NCBI GenBank assembly: GCA_002309015.1
Contig: DBWM01000038.1
Coordinates: 95,059-159,058, forward strand
From: Myxococcales bacterium UBA1238
GTDB lineage: Bacteria; Myxococcota_A; Bradymonadia; UBA7976; UBA1532
Length of the DNA stretch: 64,000 bases
Reading direction: 5' to 3'
The notes below the pieces were generated by a model. The model saw nothing but the letters and a program-made list of their open reading frames with translations, was not told the DNA's origin and did not search any database. A program made the position numbers and the translations under genes. Positions 36,063 through 45,094 of this stretch are shown one piece after another (position 1 is the first letter of the stretch; each line of letters opens with the position of its first letter).

Positions 36063-38765
36063 ATGATCGATTTGCCGATTCTGATGGCGCGTTTGCGTGC
36101 TCACACCAATCTTCGTCCGGAAGCGTTAGCCGCTATCAATGTGATGATTGCTCGAGGCGGACGTCCGCCCGAAATCGTATTGCAGGAAATGGGGGTGAAT
36201 CCCGCGTTGATTGCGGAATTGCTCAACCCTGTGGAAGCGATGGGGAATGTCGTTTCGGCCGAGGATTTGGTGATTCCGGCGTCTGCGCTGGTTGTCAAAA
36301 AGATGGAGCCGGTCATCCTCGATCACCCCAAAGTGAAGGCAGCAATGCCACAGCCGCCCGCAATGCCACAACCGCCCGCAGTGCCACAGCCGCCCGCAGT
36401 GCCACAGCCGCCCGCAGTGCCGCAGCCGCCCGCAGATCCTTCAGCAAATGCGGAACCTTCTGTGGCCGATTTAACCAGCCGTTTGCTCGATATTACGCCA
36501 CGTTACGAGATTCAGGGAGAACTCGCCCGCGGAGCGATGGGGCGCATTTTGCTGGGCTGGGATTTGCATTTGGGACGCCATGTCGCCATCAAGATTCTGC
36601 ATCAAAACAAGGTAAGGGATCTCGATCGCATTCGTTTTCTTGAAGAAGCGCAGGTGACAGGGCAGCTGCAACATCCGAATATTGTTCCTGTTTATGAACT
36701 TGGACGCCTTGATAATCAAATCGCTTTTGTGATGAGACGCATTGAAGGTAAGAGCCTGAAAGCTGTGATTACATCGATGCGTAAAGGTATTCAAGAGAAT
36801 AAAGATCAATTAAATCTGACGCAAGTCCTTGAAATCTTTCAGAAACTTTGTCAGGCGATGGCGTTTGCACATCGGCGGGGAGTGGTGCATCGCGATCTCA
36901 AGCCATCGAATGTCATGATCGGTGATTTGGGCGACGTGGTGTTGCTCGATTGGGGACTCTGCAAGGTCATCGGCAAAGAAACGCGTTCTACGCGCTCGAC
37001 TTCTGAGCGTTGGCAAACGGTGCACGGGCAGATTATTGGAACCCCGGCCTATATGGCGCCGGAACAGGCGATGGGTTTGACTGAGCAGATCGATAAGCGC
37101 ACAGATGTCTATGGCTTAGGTGCGATCCTGTATCATCTGTTGACGCTCAAACCGCCTTACTCAGGAGCGACCAATCGTGAAATCGTGACGCTCGTTTTGC
37201 GGGAACCCGTGATGCCACCGCAGGAAAGGACGCCCGAGCGCAATATTCCCGATGCGTTAAATGACCTGGTGATGCATTGTTTGCGCCGCGAGCCGACCGA
37301 GCGTTTTGAAGATGCGGGTGTATTGCTTGAAGCCTTAAAAGAAGCGGTTGCTCACTTAAAACCTTCAGAAGCTTTTGCATCATCGCCTGTGGGGCTGCTG
37401 TCTTTAAAGGAGCGGGTTTCTCAGGCGAGCGATCGTCAGCAAGAGTATTTGGAAGATGCGGCCATTGAGCTGGATGTCGTCAATACAGCCCGACTGTCGT
37501 TGTCTCCGGATGCGGAGATGAGTCAAAAGACGGAAGTCTGGGAAGCCGAAAAGAAGCTTGAAAAGCTGCATTTTCAGTCATCTCAAAGCTTTGCGGATGT
37601 GATAGATGCCTACATTTCGATACTGGCGCTGAATCCCGAAGAGGATGCGATTCGCGAGCAACTTTGTGAGCAATTGCAAATGCGTTATGAATGGGCGCGC
37701 AATCGGCACGATGCGCTGGATGCGGCCTATCACGTGCGCTTGCTGGAGCTTCATCAGGATGGGCATTACGCTCAGTTGCTGCACGGTCGGGGCGGCCTGC
37801 AAATGGAGTTCTATCCCGATGCGCAGGTCTGTGTGAGCAAATATTCGGAACACGGGCGCAGGTTGGAAGCCGAAAAGCTTTATGAGATCACGACTTCCGG
37901 TCCCATGATGCTCGATGATCTGGAGGAAGGCATCTATCGCCTTGAGATAACGGCGCCCGGGATCGAGCCCATTGCGACCCCCACTTTGATTCAGCCTGGC
38001 CGCACGACGCGTTTACGCTTGCAATTGCCAGCAGCAGGTTCGGTTCCTGAAGGCTATGTCTATATACCATCGGGGATTTTCCGATTTGGTTCACCTTATG
38101 CGCGCTTTGCGGTTTCGGTGGAGCAGGCTCTTCCTGAATATTTGATCGCCAGACGCCCTGTTTCCGCTCTTCAATGGGCGAACTATTTGAATTCTTTAGA
38201 GAAAATTGATCCCAAAGAGGCTCGGAAGCGCGCACCTCGAGGGCATGACGGGATTTCGCAAGCGTGGCATCGGGATGCTCAGGGGGTTTGGCAATGGCCG
38301 AAAGAAGGTCCGCTGGCCTGGAGTGAGGATATGCCGGTAGTGGGGATCGATGCGGACGATGCGGTGGCCTATTGTCAGTTTTATGGTCAAAAAGAAAACC
38401 TCAAGCTGCGCTTGCCTACGGAAGAGGAATGGGAGAAAGCAGCGCGCGGAGTAGAGGGCAGGTTATTCCCCTGGGGCGATGCCTGGGTTCCATTTTATTC
38501 AATGAATACCAATACCTGGAATGGTCCATTGCCGCCTCCCATCGGTAGGGCTCCCGAAGACGTATCGCCTTATGGCCTGCAGGATATGGCGGGCGGTGTG
38601 CGCGAATGGACTTCATCCCGGGTGGCGAATGGTGAGCGCGTGGTGGTGAAGGGTGGGTCCTTTTTAACCTGCCTGGAAGAGGGCTATCCGCTTTATCACA
38701 AGGAGTTGCTGGCGCCTTCACGGCGTTTTTGTGATTTAGGCTTCAGAACAGTGATTGAACTTTAA
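36063..38765 (+). CDS. Ser/Thr protein kinase fused to formylglycine-generating-enzyme-like (SUMF1) domain
   Basis: The 900-residue protein has an N-terminal helical region (1-90), a Pro-rich repeat (95-124), a Hanks kinase domain (about 148-430), a helical linker, a PEGA-like segment (about 590-655) and a C-terminal SUMF1/FGE-like domain (about 658-900). Kinase motifs: ELARGAMGRILLG, VAIKILHQ, VVHRDLKPSN, LLDWGLCK (DWG in place of DFG, as often seen in such bacterial kinases) and GTPAYMAPEQ. FGE motifs: YIPSGIFRFGS, LRLPTEEEWEKAARG, FPWGD, LQDMAGGVREWTSS, VKGGSF and GFRTVIEL. No membrane segment is obvious. The FGE-like domain may be a binding module rather than an enzyme. The gene stands alone. 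Confidence 0.93.
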   Translation: MIDLPILMARLRAHTNLRPEALAAINVMIARGGRPPEIVLQEMGVNPALIAELLNPVEAMGNVVSAEDLVIPASALVVKKMEPVILDHPKVKAAMPQPPAMPQPPAVPQPPAVPQPPAVPQPPADPSANAEPSVADLTSRLLDITPRYEIQGELARGAMGRILLGWDLHLGRHVAIKILHQNKVRDLDRIRFLEEAQVTGQLQHPNIVPVYELGRLDNQIAFVMRRIEGKSLKAVITSMRKGIQENKDQLNLTQVLEIFQKLCQAMAFAHRRGVVHRDLKPSNVMIGDLGDVVLLDWGLCKVIGKETRSTRSTSERWQTVHGQIIGTPAYMAPEQAMGLTEQIDKRTDVYGLGAILYHLLTLKPPYSGATNREIVTLVLREPVMPPQERTPERNIPDALNDLVMHCLRREPTERFEDAGVLLEALKEAVAHLKPSEAFASSPVGLLSLKERVSQASDRQQEYLEDAAIELDVVNTARLSLSPDAEMSQKTEVWEAEKKLEKLHFQSSQSFADVIDAYISILALNPEEDAIREQLCEQLQMRYEWARNRHDALDAAYHVRLLELHQDGHYAQLLHGRGGLQMEFYPDAQVCVSKYSEHGRRLEAEKLYEITTSGPMMLDDLEEGIYRLEITAPGIEPIATPTLIQPGRTTRLRLQLPAAGSVPEGYVYIPSGIFRFGSPYARFAVSVEQALPEYLIARRPVSALQWANYLNSLEKIDPKEARKRAPRGHDGISQAWHRDAQGVWQWPKEGPLAWSEDMPVVGIDADDAVAYCQFYGQKENLKLRLPTEEEWEKAARGVEGRLFPWGDAWVPFYSMNTNTWNGPLPPPIGRAPEDVSPYGLQDMAGGVREWTSSRVANGERVVVKGGSFLTCLEEGYPLYHKELLAPSRRFCDLGFRTVIEL
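36345..36434 (+). repeat. Five 18-bp tandem repeats coding for (A/V)-hexapeptide MPQPPA
   Basis: Five in-frame copies of an 18-bp unit (consensus ATGCCACAGCCGCCCGCA) encode [M/V]PQPPA repeated five times in the linker before the kinase domain. Copies differ at only a few bases (first base A or G; one CAA for CAG; one CCG for CCA), so the array is young and may vary in number between strains. Confidence 0.95.
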
Positions 38766-38851
38766 TCTATTGATTTTTAAGCATTTTTGAGTCACTGCCA
38801 AATGATGACTTGCTCGTTTGGGGTGATGCGTGTCGTTTTTGATCAGAAGAC

Positions 38852-38880
38852 TTGAGACTGAGCGAGGCATCTGGCATCAT
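38852..38880 (+). promoter_or_regulatory. Weak promoter candidate for the Lys-rich protein gene
   Basis: TTGAGA and CATCAT are separated by 17 bases, about 33 bases upstream of the chosen start of the next gene. The -10 is a poor match. Confidence 0.25.
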
Positions 38881-38912
38881 TCGCGCCTCACTGTTCTTTG
38901 AGGAGATATCCG

Positions 38913-39839
38913 TTGAGCGAACCGGTAAAACTCGACGCTGAAGTATTTAGTCAACTTGACGATCAGCAATGGCGTCGGTTGGGCGTTACGCAAACCTTTG
39001 ATCGCCTTTTGATCGAGGCGGTGGGGACTGCACCTGGGCCCGCTGCTGCAATTCTTGAAGCGGTCGGTCGCAAATTGACGGGAGGAGCCGTTCGTTTTTG
39101 GGAGCTGAGCTTTCCGCAGCTTTTAAGAGATTTGAAACGGCGCGGCGTGGTGACGGGCGAGGATGGTGCTTTGGGGCTGGATGCTGGGTTTGCTGATAAG
39201 CTGACGAGCATGCAGAAGAATCTGCGCGAAGGCGTGAGCCATGTGGATCCGCATTTGACGGACGACGAGGTTCACAAGCTGGTGGCGGATCGCGAGCAGC
39301 GGGAAGCCGCTAAGAAAGAAGCGCAAAAGAAGGTCAAAACGCCCAAGGCTCCTAAGGAAAAGGCACCGAAGGCGCCCAAAGCAAAAGGTTCGACCGTTTT
39401 GCGGAAGCGTGCCTCAGAGGAATCGGCTGAAGAAAAAAAGGTCGATACGGCCGAAGTGAAAGAAGCCCCTAAGGCGAGCAAGTCGACTGTGAAGGCGGGC
39501 GCAACCGTCGCTCCCAAGATTGAGTCTGTCGAAGAAAAAACGCCTCTGACGAAATTATTTACGTCGATTCGTCTGAACAAACTGCTCGACTGCCTTGATA
39601 ATAATGCCCTGATGGTCTCTCAGCTTGAGTCGCGTCTGGAGCTGCACGATAAGGATTTGACGCGATTTTTAAACGTCACCAACGCCTGCGGTGTGACTCG
39701 GGCCACGGCCGATGAGCTTTATGAGCTTCATTTTGAAGGGCGCCAATGGGCGTTAACCAAGGATCAGGATCGGCGCATGAAGCTGCCTGAGTTGGTTAAG
39801 ACCTTGCGCAATAAGGCAAAAGAGCTCGAAAAAGATTGA
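38913..39839 (+). CDS. Hypothetical protein with Lys/Ala/Pro-rich central linker
   Basis: The chosen start is TTG at 38913, preceded by GAGGAG with 7-base spacing; a TTG five codons upstream overlaps that site. The product (about 308 residues) has an N-terminal helical domain (about 1-125), then about 80 residues rich in Lys, Ala, Pro and Glu (KTPKAPKEKAPKAPKAK..., histone H1-like in composition), then a C-terminal domain of about 100 residues (LTKLFTSIRLNKLLDCLDNN...ALTKDQDRRMKLPELVKTLR). No signal peptide. I recognise no family; the basic linker would suit nucleic-acid binding. It stands alone, convergent with the TonB operon. Confidence 0.7.
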   Translation: MSEPVKLDAEVFSQLDDQQWRRLGVTQTFDRLLIEAVGTAPGPAAAILEAVGRKLTGGAVRFWELSFPQLLRDLKRRGVVTGEDGALGLDAGFADKLTSMQKNLREGVSHVDPHLTDDEVHKLVADREQREAAKKEAQKKVKTPKAPKEKAPKAPKAKGSTVLRKRASEESAEEKKVDTAEVKEAPKASKSTVKAGATVAPKIESVEEKTPLTKLFTSIRLNKLLDCLDNNALMVSQLESRLELHDKDLTRFLNVTNACGVTRATADELYELHFEGRQWALTKDQDRRMKLPELVKTLRNKAKELEKD

Positions 39840-39866
39840 TTTTTAAGCTCTTTTTCTTTCCTGATT

Positions 39867-40685
39867 TTACCTGCCTAAAATCTGCAATTCCTTCTCCAAT
39901 ACATCGACGCCACCCAGACCGTTTCGGACGGCGACCATGATCAGCATGGGCCCAGAAAAATCAGGCAATGTGAGCTGATTGCTGTTGTTTTGCCCCGCCC
40001 GCACCATATATTGCCAGGCGCCGCTCGTTGCATACCAGGAATATTGAAAATGTTCTGTTACGGATGCCCGGGTCGAGTCCGATAAGTGGCATTCTGTAGT
40101 GATCACTTCGCCTGTATAAAGTTGCTCCTGAGACAATGCGATATGGGTGATGACGGGGTTGGAAGGAGAGATGTGATCCTCGCCAAATACGCGAAATCCT
40201 TTTACAATTTGATCCTCGCCCACATCCTTGAGCTGGGCTTTCAGGGTGATGCTCATGGGAATGCCTGTCTTCAGATCGATGGTTTCACCTGTGATGGCGC
40301 TCCATTCATCCATGCGATCGTTCAATACAGCATAAAGGCTCTGAAGCTCTTCGCTGTAATCGCTGAGGTTAAACGAGAGATCTGGGGCATCTGTTGTAAA
40401 AGACAGTTCGAGCCTGGGATCTGCACAGAGATAGCGCGCGGTGCTTCCCAGCGTTAAAAGACAGACTGTCCAATGATATTCAGCGGTTTGAGCGATTTCC
40501 CGGTTGAAGAGGGTGGGGTTGAATGTAAAGGCGTGAAACTGAATCTCATCGCGATAGGTGGGTTCCACGGGCGTGGCCTGCAATGCGATGACTCTGTATC
40601 GATCGAGGGAATCCTGGGTACTGAAATCGATTTCATTGCAACCGATCATCGCATATGTGCAGTGAAACAAGAGTAGGGCGCGCAT
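39867..40685 (-). CDS. Lipoprotein encoded after a TonB-dependent receptor
   Basis: The 272-residue product has a short lipoprotein signal (MRALLLFHCTYAMIGC, lipobox AMIGC). The rest is rich in beta-strand-like stretches with Ig-like features (FQYSWYATSGAWQYM, GPMLIMVAVRNGLGG). Its ATG shares one base with the stop of the TonB receptor gene (TGATG), so the two are coupled. A lipoprotein coupled to a TonB receptor suggests a surface substrate-binding partner, by analogy with SusD or heme lipoproteins, but the sequence is not SusD-like. Function not recognised. Confidence 0.7.
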   Translation of the reverse strand: MRALLLFHCTYAMIGCNEIDFSTQDSLDRYRVIALQATPVEPTYRDEIQFHAFTFNPTLFNREIAQTAEYHWTVCLLTLGSTARYLCADPRLELSFTTDAPDLSFNLSDYSEELQSLYAVLNDRMDEWSAITGETIDLKTGIPMSITLKAQLKDVGEDQIVKGFRVFGEDHISPSNPVITHIALSQEQLYTGEVITTECHLSDSTRASVTEHFQYSWYATSGAWQYMVRAGQNNSNQLTLPDFSGPMLIMVAVRNGLGGVDVLEKELQILGR

Positions 40686-42904
40686 CAGAATTCTCCTTTA
40701 ATGCCGAGAGAGGGGATGATCGGCAGGCCCGTGAGCTCAGTCTGATCGGTGTAATCGTAGCTATAAGTGATGGCTTCCACATTGTGATGGTTATAGGCAT
40801 TTTGCAGATCGAGATAGGCGGTCAGGATCCATTGATCGAAGATCCAGCGGTGATCGATGCGGATGTCGAGTTGGTGGTAACTACTCAATCTGTAAGCATT
40901 TTTATCGCTGATATAGGGTAGCCAGGTGTCTGAATCGTTGTCGTGAATGGAGCCGGTATAAGCGGTATAGGGATCGCCTGTGGCGTAGCGCCATCTGAGC
41001 CCAAAGGTCCAGTTGCGGTTGAGCTGATATTGAGCGATGGCGGTGATCAGATGGGTCTGATCATGGTCAAATGGATAGGTTTTGCCCTGATCGCTGTCTT
41101 TCCGATTGGCCTTCATGAGACTGTAACTCAGCCATCCTAAAAGCTTTTTGGAACGATAGCGGATCAATGCTTCGAGGCCGTAACTGTTGCCTGTGCCGTC
41201 ATTGGTGTAACGCGCATTGCGCCCTTCTTCCGATGCGACCAGGTTAGAAAAAGTCTTATAAAAGAGCGTGAGATCCGATGTAAAAGATTCCGTCCACTGA
41301 TGCTCTACGCCTGCGGAATAATGCATACTGTGCTGATATTTCAGATGATCGTTGCCCAAAACGGGATCGAGGGCCAGCAGAGAGGGCGGCTGACTGTAAC
41401 GGCCTGCGGCAGCTTTCAGTAGCGTGGATGGTGTGATGTGACAGAGGACGCTCAGCCGCGGATCGGCTGCGATTTCGTGAATCCCCGACGAGCGTTCCGC
41501 GCGAATTCCGGGGATGATGAGCAGCTTGCGATCCAGAAAATGGAGTTCTGCTTCTGTAAAAAAGATGGGTGTGTAGTAAAAGAGATCGCGATTGGTCTGA
41601 AGGAGCTCCTGGGCCGACAATGGGGTGGAACTGGCTGTGATGCCCTGGGAGAGCAGCGGAGATTTCGCTTTTAATTCATAGGGTTCGAGCTTAATCGACA
41701 GGCCTGTGTGCAGGTCGAGATGTGAGGCCATGGCCCATTTGATCTCGTCGCCAATGTTGAGTTCATAGCCTTCCAGAGTGAGCCTCAGACTGTCTGAGAT
41801 GCGATAATTTGTGCTGTTGCGATTGACAGAGAGGCTCAGCGTCTGATCGATGCGATCGGTGAGGGCTGAATCCCATTGAGCGATGATCTGGTCAAAATGG
41901 GACTCATATTGCGCCTGTCCCTGAATGGCTGGATCGGAGCTGAGCGGTTCATTGAGCAGCAGCTTGAGGGCGTCATCTGAGCCAAAAAACATGACCTTGA
42001 TGTGATGATCGGTTTGCTGCCAGTCCAGCATGAGTTGGTAATCGTAATAGCGTGGCGCAACGATTAAGTCTAACTCGCTGTATTCATTCATTAATTTTGA
42101 TAACAGGAGATCGATGTAACTGCGACGGATGCCCGCTGCAAAGCGGAGATGATCTGTGATGGGTCCTTCCAGAAAGAGGCCTGCATCAAAGAAATCGGCC
42201 TCGATGCGTCCGTGAAATTGTGCTTGCGGTGTGCGGGGTTGCACGTTGAGGATGCCGCCCATGTAAGGGCCGCGATCGGCTGCAAAATTGCCGGGATAAA
42301 AGAGGGCGGAATCGATGATCTCGCTGGGAAAGATGGCCCGAACCGCACCAAAATGTTCAAAGAGCGGTATCGGTTGTCCGAGCAGAAAAACGCTTGAATC
42401 TTCAGCAGATGAGCCTCTCACGATCAATTGGCCGCTGTTGAGGCTTGAGCGCGCGACGCCTGGAAAATTCTGGACGGCCTGGATGACATCTCCATTGGCT
42501 CCGGGCAATGTCTTGATCTCTTCGGTTGTCAGGGTATGGCGCGTGACTTCTTTGCTTGGCCGCTTGCCTAAAACGACCAAATCATCTTTATCTTCAGGGA
42601 GTTCCAGGTATAAGACGGGTGTATTGCTGCCGGTTGAAAGGGTCTGTTCGATGATCTGATCGTCGGATACGAGGATTTGCACCCGATATTGGCCGGGCGG
42701 GAGTGCCTCAAAAGAAAAGGCGCCGCTCTCGTCGGTCCAGGTTTCAAGAAACAATTGTGGAATCTGGACTTGCAAGCCAACCAGGGGCTGGCGGTCGCCT
42801 TTTTGAAGCAATCGGGCGGACAGCGGGACGCGGTCTGACTCTTCAGCCTGCGCGATCACAGCGCTGGCAAACAGCAAAAAGAAGAAAAAAGCCTTAATTT
42901 TCAA
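40685..42904 (-). CDS. TonB-dependent outer-membrane receptor with carboxypeptidase-like N-domain
   Basis: The product of about 739 residues has a signal peptide (KIKAFFFFLLFASAVIAQA) and a carboxypeptidase-regulatory-like beta domain (LQKGDRQPLVGLQVQIPQ...DESGAFSFEALPPGQYRVQI). The plug follows (EIKTLPGANGDVIQAVQNFPGVARSSLNSGQLIVRGSS), then a 22-strand-type barrel ending LTGLPIIPSLGIKGEF. Start: TTG at 42904 gives the best signal peptide and overlaps the tonB stop by 11 bp; ATG at 42952 is a longer alternative. It is the fourth gene of exbB-exbD-tonB-receptor-lipoprotein. Substrate unknown; no iron or B12 signature seen. Confidence 0.93.
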   Translation of the reverse strand: MKIKAFFFFLLFASAVIAQAEESDRVPLSARLLQKGDRQPLVGLQVQIPQLFLETWTDESGAFSFEALPPGQYRVQILVSDDQIIEQTLSTGSNTPVLYLELPEDKDDLVVLGKRPSKEVTRHTLTTEEIKTLPGANGDVIQAVQNFPGVARSSLNSGQLIVRGSSAEDSSVFLLGQPIPLFEHFGAVRAIFPSEIIDSALFYPGNFAADRGPYMGGILNVQPRTPQAQFHGRIEADFFDAGLFLEGPITDHLRFAAGIRRSYIDLLLSKLMNEYSELDLIVAPRYYDYQLMLDWQQTDHHIKVMFFGSDDALKLLLNEPLSSDPAIQGQAQYESHFDQIIAQWDSALTDRIDQTLSLSVNRNSTNYRISDSLRLTLEGYELNIGDEIKWAMASHLDLHTGLSIKLEPYELKAKSPLLSQGITASSTPLSAQELLQTNRDLFYYTPIFFTEAELHFLDRKLLIIPGIRAERSSGIHEIAADPRLSVLCHITPSTLLKAAAGRYSQPPSLLALDPVLGNDHLKYQHSMHYSAGVEHQWTESFTSDLTLFYKTFSNLVASEEGRNARYTNDGTGNSYGLEALIRYRSKKLLGWLSYSLMKANRKDSDQGKTYPFDHDQTHLITAIAQYQLNRNWTFGLRWRYATGDPYTAYTGSIHDNDSDTWLPYISDKNAYRLSSYHQLDIRIDHRWIFDQWILTAYLDLQNAYNHHNVEAITYSYDYTDQTELTGLPIIPSLGIKGEF

Positions 42905-43766
42905 TAACAAAGCTGATTCGCTCTCGTTTGGTCGAAGCGACGACGCGCCCATTTAAGGTTGCAGGGCTGTATTTCCAGGTGCGGACGGCTTCGATGGCGG
43001 CTTCGTCGAGGCCAAATCCGATGCCTTTGATTAACTTAACGTTGGTGACCTGACCCGTTTCGTCGATGGAGACCAGCAAGGTGATTTTGCCCTCAACGCC
43101 TGCGCGCAATGCGGCCCGGGTGTATTGCGGTTTGGTCATTTGCAGAGCGGCCGCTTCTTTGCGAACGGGGGCGGGCTCAAAGACTTCTTCGACTGCGGGT
43201 TCGAGGGCTTTGGGCGGAACGGGCGTCGCTGCAGCGGTGACCGGCGCCTGAGCGACCGTTGAAACTTCGCCCATCTGCGTGTTGCCCACCTGCATGACGG
43301 GGCCGGATCCCGATTCTACGGTGCTCGATGCGCTGATGCCTGCGACTTTGGGCGTGGGCTTTTCGGGCATGGGCGTATCGTCGTTGCCCAATAAATATTC
43401 GTTTTGAGGCGGCAATGGAGGCGGTTTTGGCTTTTGCCGTTTTGCGGTTTTGGTTTTGACCGGCTTAGGTTTTATGGGCGTTTCTTGTTTTAAAATCGGT
43501 GGTTGCGCTGGTTCTACTGCCGGTGGTGTTTCTGCTGGTGGCGGCGGATTGGGCAGAGGTGGCGGTTCTTCAGGCTGAGACGCGGGCGCTTTCGAAGGCG
43601 TTTGTACGATCGAAAAATTGAGGGTCGCCGGGCGCGATTTTGCAGGGATTGCCTGACCTGGAGCGGCAAAAAGAATCCCGCATTGCAATGCGCCTGCAAT
43701 TGCGACCGCGAGCGCCAGAATGGGCAGGCGGTGGGCTTTTTCGGGCTCGTCCTGCAGAGCGTACAT
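42894..43766 (-). CDS. tonB: TonB-like energy transducer
   Basis: The 290-residue product has a cytoplasmic start, one membrane segment (LPILALAVAIAGALQCGILFAA), a long periplasmic spacer rich in Pro, Lys and Glu (EPPPLPNPPPP, KPKPVKTKTAKRQKPKPPPLPP), and the C-terminal TonB domain (PQYTRAALRAGVEGKITLLVSIDETGQVTNVKLIKGIGFGLDEAAIEAVRTWKYSPATLNG). This fits the transducer that couples ExbBD to outer-membrane receptors. Gap to exbD is 3 bp; its end overlaps the receptor's likely start. Confidence 0.93.
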   Translation of the reverse strand: MYALQDEPEKAHRLPILALAVAIAGALQCGILFAAPGQAIPAKSRPATLNFSIVQTPSKAPASQPEEPPPLPNPPPPAETPPAVEPAQPPILKQETPIKPKPVKTKTAKRQKPKPPPLPPQNEYLLGNDDTPMPEKPTPKVAGISASSTVESGSGPVMQVGNTQMGEVSTVAQAPVTAAATPVPPKALEPAVEEVFEPAPVRKEAAALQMTKPQYTRAALRAGVEGKITLLVSIDETGQVTNVKLIKGIGFGLDEAAIEAVRTWKYSPATLNGRVVASTKRERISFVIEN

Positions 43767-43769
43767 GGC

Positions 43770-44210
43770 TTATTCCTGAGCCTGGGTTGCGTTTTCCTGA
43801 GCCTGATTTGCGGTTTGCGGCTCGATGTTGATGGCAAATTTAAGGATGCCATTTTGACGAATAATGTCTATGATTTCAACAACTTCTCCGTGAGAGACGC
43901 GTTTGTCGGCTGCGATGATGGCCTGCGGCTGCCCGCCTTGAGCGGCGGTTTTTTTGCATTGCGCAGCGATCGCTTCGCGGCTGGTCGGCTCTCCGTTTAA
44001 AAACAAATGTCCGTCCGCCTGTATGACGAAACTGAGCGTCGTTTCAAGGGTTTCTCCGCCTGTGGCGGCCTTGGGCAAATCGACCTCAATGCTTTCGCGA
44101 ATGATGTAACTCGAAGTCACCATAAAAATGATGAGCAAAACGAGCATGATGTCGACGAGAGGCGTCACATTGATGCCTACGATGGTTTGCGAATCCTCGT
44201 CATCGAACAT
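43770..44210 (-). CDS. exbD: ExbD/TolR family biopolymer transport protein
   Basis: The 146-residue product has the ExbD pattern: a short cytoplasmic start, one membrane segment with the proton-carrying Asp (INVTPLVDIMLVLLIIFMVTSSYI), the VDLPKA motif and a periplasmic domain (IQADGHLFLNGEPTS...). The C-terminus carries an unusual Gln/Ala/Glu repeat (ANQAQENATQAQE). It overlaps the exbB gene by 11 bp and lies 3 bp before tonB. Confidence 0.94.
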   Translation of the reverse strand: MFDDEDSQTIVGINVTPLVDIMLVLLIIFMVTSSYIIRESIEVDLPKAATGGETLETTLSFVIQADGHLFLNGEPTSREAIAAQCKKTAAQGGQPQAIIAADKRVSHGEVVEIIDIIRQNGILKFAINIEPQTANQAQENATQAQE

Positions 44211-44859
44211 CGGTCAAAGCCTTTTGCTGCGTGTGAGCCAGAACGATGCGGCCTAAAAACTCGGTGTTGCCGATGCGGGTTTTGAGCGCGCCTTTAAAGA
44301 AATTATAGAATAAAACCGCAGGGATAGCGACGAGAAGGCCTACTGCGGTAGCGACCAGGGATTCCGCGATGCCCGGGCCTACGATCTCGAGTCCGCCTTT
44401 GGGGTTTTGGCCCAGCGCCTGGAAGGCGACGATGATCCCGATGACGGTGCCAAAGAGTCCAATAAAGGGTGCGTTGTTGCCGATCGTACCGAAATAATTC
44501 AGGAATTTTTCATACCGCTGCTTTTCCCGAAGGAGCGAGCCGTGAAGGATTTGCTCGATCATAAAGGGACCATTCTGATAGATTTCTAAAATATCGCTCA
44601 ATACGCGTTCTTCCATCGCAAGGCCGCGTTCGATGGCTTTCTGAATGGGACCGAGATCGCCATTTTGAAGAGATTCTGTTAGGATTCTCGCAAGTTTCGA
44701 TGTGTCAACGCGCGTTTTGCTGTAGAGCCTTGCGCGCTCGAGGGCGAGCACGATGGAGATGAATCCGATGGCCAGCAGAAGCCACATCACCCATTCTGCG
44801 CCCAGCGATGCAAAACGAAGGAAGATATCGATTATGGAAAGGTTTTCGGTAGAAGGCAT
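44200..44859 (-). CDS. exbB: ExbB/TolQ/MotA family proton channel protein
   Basis: The 219-residue product has an N-terminal membrane segment (GAEWVMWLLLAIGFISIVLAL), a cytoplasmic domain, and two C-terminal membrane segments, LNYFGTIGNNAPFIGLFGTVIGIIVAFQAL and GPGIAESLVATAVGLLVAIPAVLFYNFF, which are the diagnostic ExbB/TolQ motifs. It powers the TonB encoded two genes on. A good promoter candidate lies 30-57 bases upstream. Confidence 0.95.
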   Translation of the reverse strand: MPSTENLSIIDIFLRFASLGAEWVMWLLLAIGFISIVLALERARLYSKTRVDTSKLARILTESLQNGDLGPIQKAIERGLAMEERVLSDILEIYQNGPFMIEQILHGSLLREKQRYEKFLNYFGTIGNNAPFIGLFGTVIGIIVAFQALGQNPKGGLEIVGPGIAESLVATAVGLLVAIPAVLFYNFFKGALKTRIGNTEFLGRIVLAHTQQKALTDVR

Positions 44860-44888
44860 CCGTTCACTCTGATGATCAAAATCGGCGC

Positions 44889-44916
44889 AGTATAATCATT
44901 TTTGGAGCTCGTCCAA
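44889..44916 (-). promoter_or_regulatory. Promoter candidate of the exbB-exbD-tonB operon
   Basis: On the minus strand TTGGAC and TATACT are separated by 16 bases; TATACT matches the -10 consensus at 5 of 6 positions. Placed upstream of exbB with no gene between. Confidence 0.45.
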
Positions 44917-44940
44917 TGGTGAAGTTTGAAGGTTCTTAAA

Positions 44941-44971
44941 AAAATGAAACGCCAAAAACAGGTTTCATTTT
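44941..44971. promoter_or_regulatory. Perfect 10-bp inverted repeat between exbB and yebC
   Basis: AAAATGAAAC, an 11-base spacer and GTTTCATTTT form a perfect inverted repeat in the 235-bp divergent gap. Its AT-rich arms make it a poor terminator; it looks more like an operator for a dimeric regulator. Which gene it serves is unclear: it is 82 bases from the exbB start and 124 from the yebC start. Confidence 0.45.
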
Positions 44972-45094
44972 CATGAGTTGCACGTTAAAAATCCCAAAAT
45001 TTCTGATCAAAAAATGCATGCCCGATGCGATGCTCGCTTGAAGGTACGCCTCATATCTGTTAATTTTCGCCGTCCAATTCTGGAGGCAAATTGC

